DNA of 64,000 nucleotides from the NCBI GenBank assembly GCA_963663975.2, contig CAXXRA010000015.1, positions 248,001 to 312,000 of the forward strand, read 5' to 3'. The notes below the pieces were generated by a model. The model made no database searches. It was not told where the DNA came from and was given only the letters and a program-made list of their open reading frames with translations. Of this stretch, positions 62,683 to 64,000 are shown piece after piece. Numbering within the stretch: the first letter of the stretch is position 1; every line of letters begins with the position of its first letter. The stretch is from JANQRX01 sp963663975 (GTDB lineage Bacteria; Pseudomonadota; Alphaproteobacteria; Rhizobiales; Kaistiaceae). Position numbers and translations under genes: made by a program.

Positions 62683-63546
62683 ATGTCCGACCCGCTCGAT
62701 CCCCGCCTCCATGCGTTCCGGCCCGATCTCGCCGATCGACGGCTCGCCGGGCAGGTCGAAGCCGAGCGTTATGTGAGCGGTGAGCCGCGCCGCGTCACCG
62801 CCGCCAACGTGCCGTTGAAACCGGAACCGGACGCCGCGGCGACGACCGTGACCGAACTCCTCTACGGCGAGGTTTTTACCGTTTTCGAGGATCGTTCCGG
62901 TTGGGCCTGGGGGCAGTTGGAGACCGATGGCTATGTCGGCTATGCGGCGAGCGCGTCCCTGGGCGAGCAAGGCCCCCAGGCTACCCATCGGATCTCGTCC
63001 CTATGCACCTTCCTCTATCCGGAGCCCGATCTGAAGCGTCCGCCATTGGCATCTCTGTCGCTCGGCAGCCTGGTGAGGCTCGGTGACCAGGTCGAAACCC
63101 GCGGCACGACGTATCGCACGGTTGAAGGCGGCGGCGCGATCGTCGCGGCCCACGCCATGCCCGTGGATGCCGTCGCCGACAATGACTTTGTCGTCGTCGC
63201 CGAGCGATTTCTCAACGTGCCTTATCTGTGGGGCGGCCGGACCAGCGGTGGCGTCGACTGCTCCTCGCTTGTTCAACTGTCCCTGATGTGCGCCGGGCGG
63301 TCGGCGCCGCGCGATACCGACCTTCAGGAACAGCGCCTCGGCCGCCACGTCGAGGGGGGAATCGAAGCCGCGCTGCATCCCGGCGACCTGGTGTTCTGGC
63401 GCGGCCACGTCGCCATCATGATCGACGGTGAATACATGATCCATGCCAGCGGCCATCACATGATGGTGGTGATCGAACCGGTGGCCGACGCTGTCACACG
63501 CTTCGCCGGGCGATCCGGCCGCCCGACCAGCGTCAAGCGCCTGTGA
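62683..63546 (+). CDS. NlpC/P60 cysteine peptidase with bacterial SH3 domain
   Basis: Protein of 287 aa. Two SH3-like segments (TELLYGEVFTVFEDRSGWAW; then LRLGD region near 150) precede the C40 peptidase domain with Cys in SGGVDCSSLVQLSL, His in FWRGHVAIMIDG and the polar third residue in MIHASGHH. It hydrolyses cell-wall peptides in related proteins. No signal peptide is seen, so action in recycling in the cytoplasm is possible. Confidence 0.88.
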   Translation: MSDPLDPRLHAFRPDLADRRLAGQVEAERYVSGEPRRVTAANVPLKPEPDAAATTVTELLYGEVFTVFEDRSGWAWGQLETDGYVGYAASASLGEQGPQATHRISSLCTFLYPEPDLKRPPLASLSLGSLVRLGDQVETRGTTYRTVEGGGAIVAAHAMPVDAVADNDFVVVAERFLNVPYLWGGRTSGGVDCSSLVQLSLMCAGRSAPRDTDLQEQRLGRHVEGGIEAALHPGDLVFWRGHVAIMIDGEYMIHASGHHMMVVIEPVADAVTRFAGRSGRPTSVKRL

Positions 63547-63554
63547 AGCCAGGC

Positions 63555-64000
63555 TCAGTAGCCGGCGGCGCGGTCGACCACGCCATCGAGCGGCCGGCCG
63601 GCCTCGTAAGCCATGATCTGACGATGGATGTAAGCGGCCAGCGTCACCGGACTGCTCGGCGCCGAGCAATGCGGCGTGATCACCAGATTGGCGTGCCGCC
63701 ACAGCGGACTGGCGCGATCGAGCGGCTCGGTCTCGAACACGTCCAGACTGGCGCCGATCAGGGTGCCGTCGGCCAGGCACCGGTCGATGTCGGCCTCGAC
63801 CTGAAGCCCGCCGCGCCCGGCGTTGATGAGAACCGGTCCGCCGAGAGCGCCGTCGCGCGCAAGTTTTTCCAACAGCGGGCGCGCCAGGACCCGCCTCGTG
63901 GCGGATGTCAGGGGCAGCAGGCAGACCAGAATATCGGTGCGGGCGAGGAACGGATCGAGACCGGACTCCCCGCCGAACATCTCGACGCCATCGAGCGGCC
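63555..64000 (-). CDS. D-2-hydroxyacid dehydrogenase (glyoxylate/hydroxypyruvate reductase type), partial
   Basis: The C-terminal 148 residues or so are visible; the frame continues past the window edge. Family motifs are ILVCLLPLTSATRRVLARPL, LINAGRGGLQVEADIDRCL, GASLDVFETEPLDRASPLWR and the catalytic His in NLVITPHCSAPSS. It resembles the GhrA branch, which reduces glyoxylate or hydroxypyruvate with NADPH. Confidence 0.85.
   Translation of the reverse strand, partial: PLDGVEMFGGESGLDPFLARTDILVCLLPLTSATRRVLARPLLEKLARDGALGGPVLINAGRGGLQVEADIDRCLADGTLIGASLDVFETEPLDRASPLWRHANLVITPHCSAPSSPVTLAAYIHRQIMAYEAGRPLDGVVDRAAGY

Noticed and set aside
1..64000. CRISPR array
   Set aside because: No set of regularly spaced short repeats was seen; the tandem repeats found are adjacent duplications inside genes.

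Overview
The window looks like a chromosomal segment of a GC-rich alphaproteobacterium. The evidence is the linked rnd-lptC-lptA-lptB-rpoN-hpf-ptsN block, a complete Flp/Tad (type IVc) pilus locus of cpa type, a psd-pssA pair, PuuE-type allantoinase and one or two CtrA-like TTAA-N7-TTAA boxes. I cannot name the genus from sequence alone.

Layout. 1-4.9 kb: end of a LysM protein, an IS481-family element, an Atm1-type ABC exporter and phosphatidylethanolamine synthesis (psd, pssA). 5.3-7.2 kb: puuE and a small membrane protein. 7.2-12 kb: a mercury-resistance region with merA, a second disulfide-type flavoprotein, a 34-aa peptide and an L,D-transpeptidase on one side. On the other side lie merR, a merR relic and a 69-aa Cys-Cys membrane protein behind a second copy of the same MerR-type promoter. 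12.1-15 kb: tRNA-Gln with an adjacent tyrosine integrase, an IS5-family element and a truncated flavoprotein gene, i.e. the wreck of an island. 15.5-21.6 kb: aa3 cytochrome oxidase cluster (sco, small membrane protein, cytochrome c, coxB, coxA, two subunit III genes, subunit IV). 22-32 kb: DUF2189, TauD-like dioxygenase, rnd, a second identical IS481 copy, the Lpt/RpoN/PTS-Ntr block and deoB. 32.4-37.1 kb: a nuclease-STAND NTPase resembling Avs antiphage proteins, preceded by a strange mosaic of that gene and an IS256 transposase. 37.3-40.1 kb: a rhombosortase and its GlyGly-CTERM VIT/vWA substrate. 40.6-49.8 kb: upp, an SDR enzyme, a fused MFS/spermidine-synthase-like protein, a retropepsin-like protease, nested small mobile elements, phosphomannomutase, aldose epimerase and a PhnD-like binding protein. 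50-60.7 kb: the Flp/Tad locus. 60.8-64 kb: M17 aminopeptidase, MarR, NlpC/P60 and a 2-hydroxyacid dehydrogenase cut by the window end.

How genes work together. MerR probably drives two facing promoters with the same operator core, so the small Cys-Cys protein is a likely mercury-uptake partner of MerA. LptB/LptC/LptA move lipopolysaccharide to the outer membrane, next to sigma-54 and EIIA-Ntr. The rhombosortase probably has one dedicated neighbour as substrate. CpaA-F with TadB-D build a Flp pilus.

Quality warning. Several genes that should be intact carry 1-2 nt deletions (STAND gene twice, tadC, probably cpaC, two transposases). There are also perfect tandem duplications (84 bp in cytochrome c; 138 bp and 40 bp in the IS5 transposase) and one stretch that reads as an interleaved hybrid of two genes. 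Some of this may be consensus or assembly error rather than biology, and I flag it case by case.
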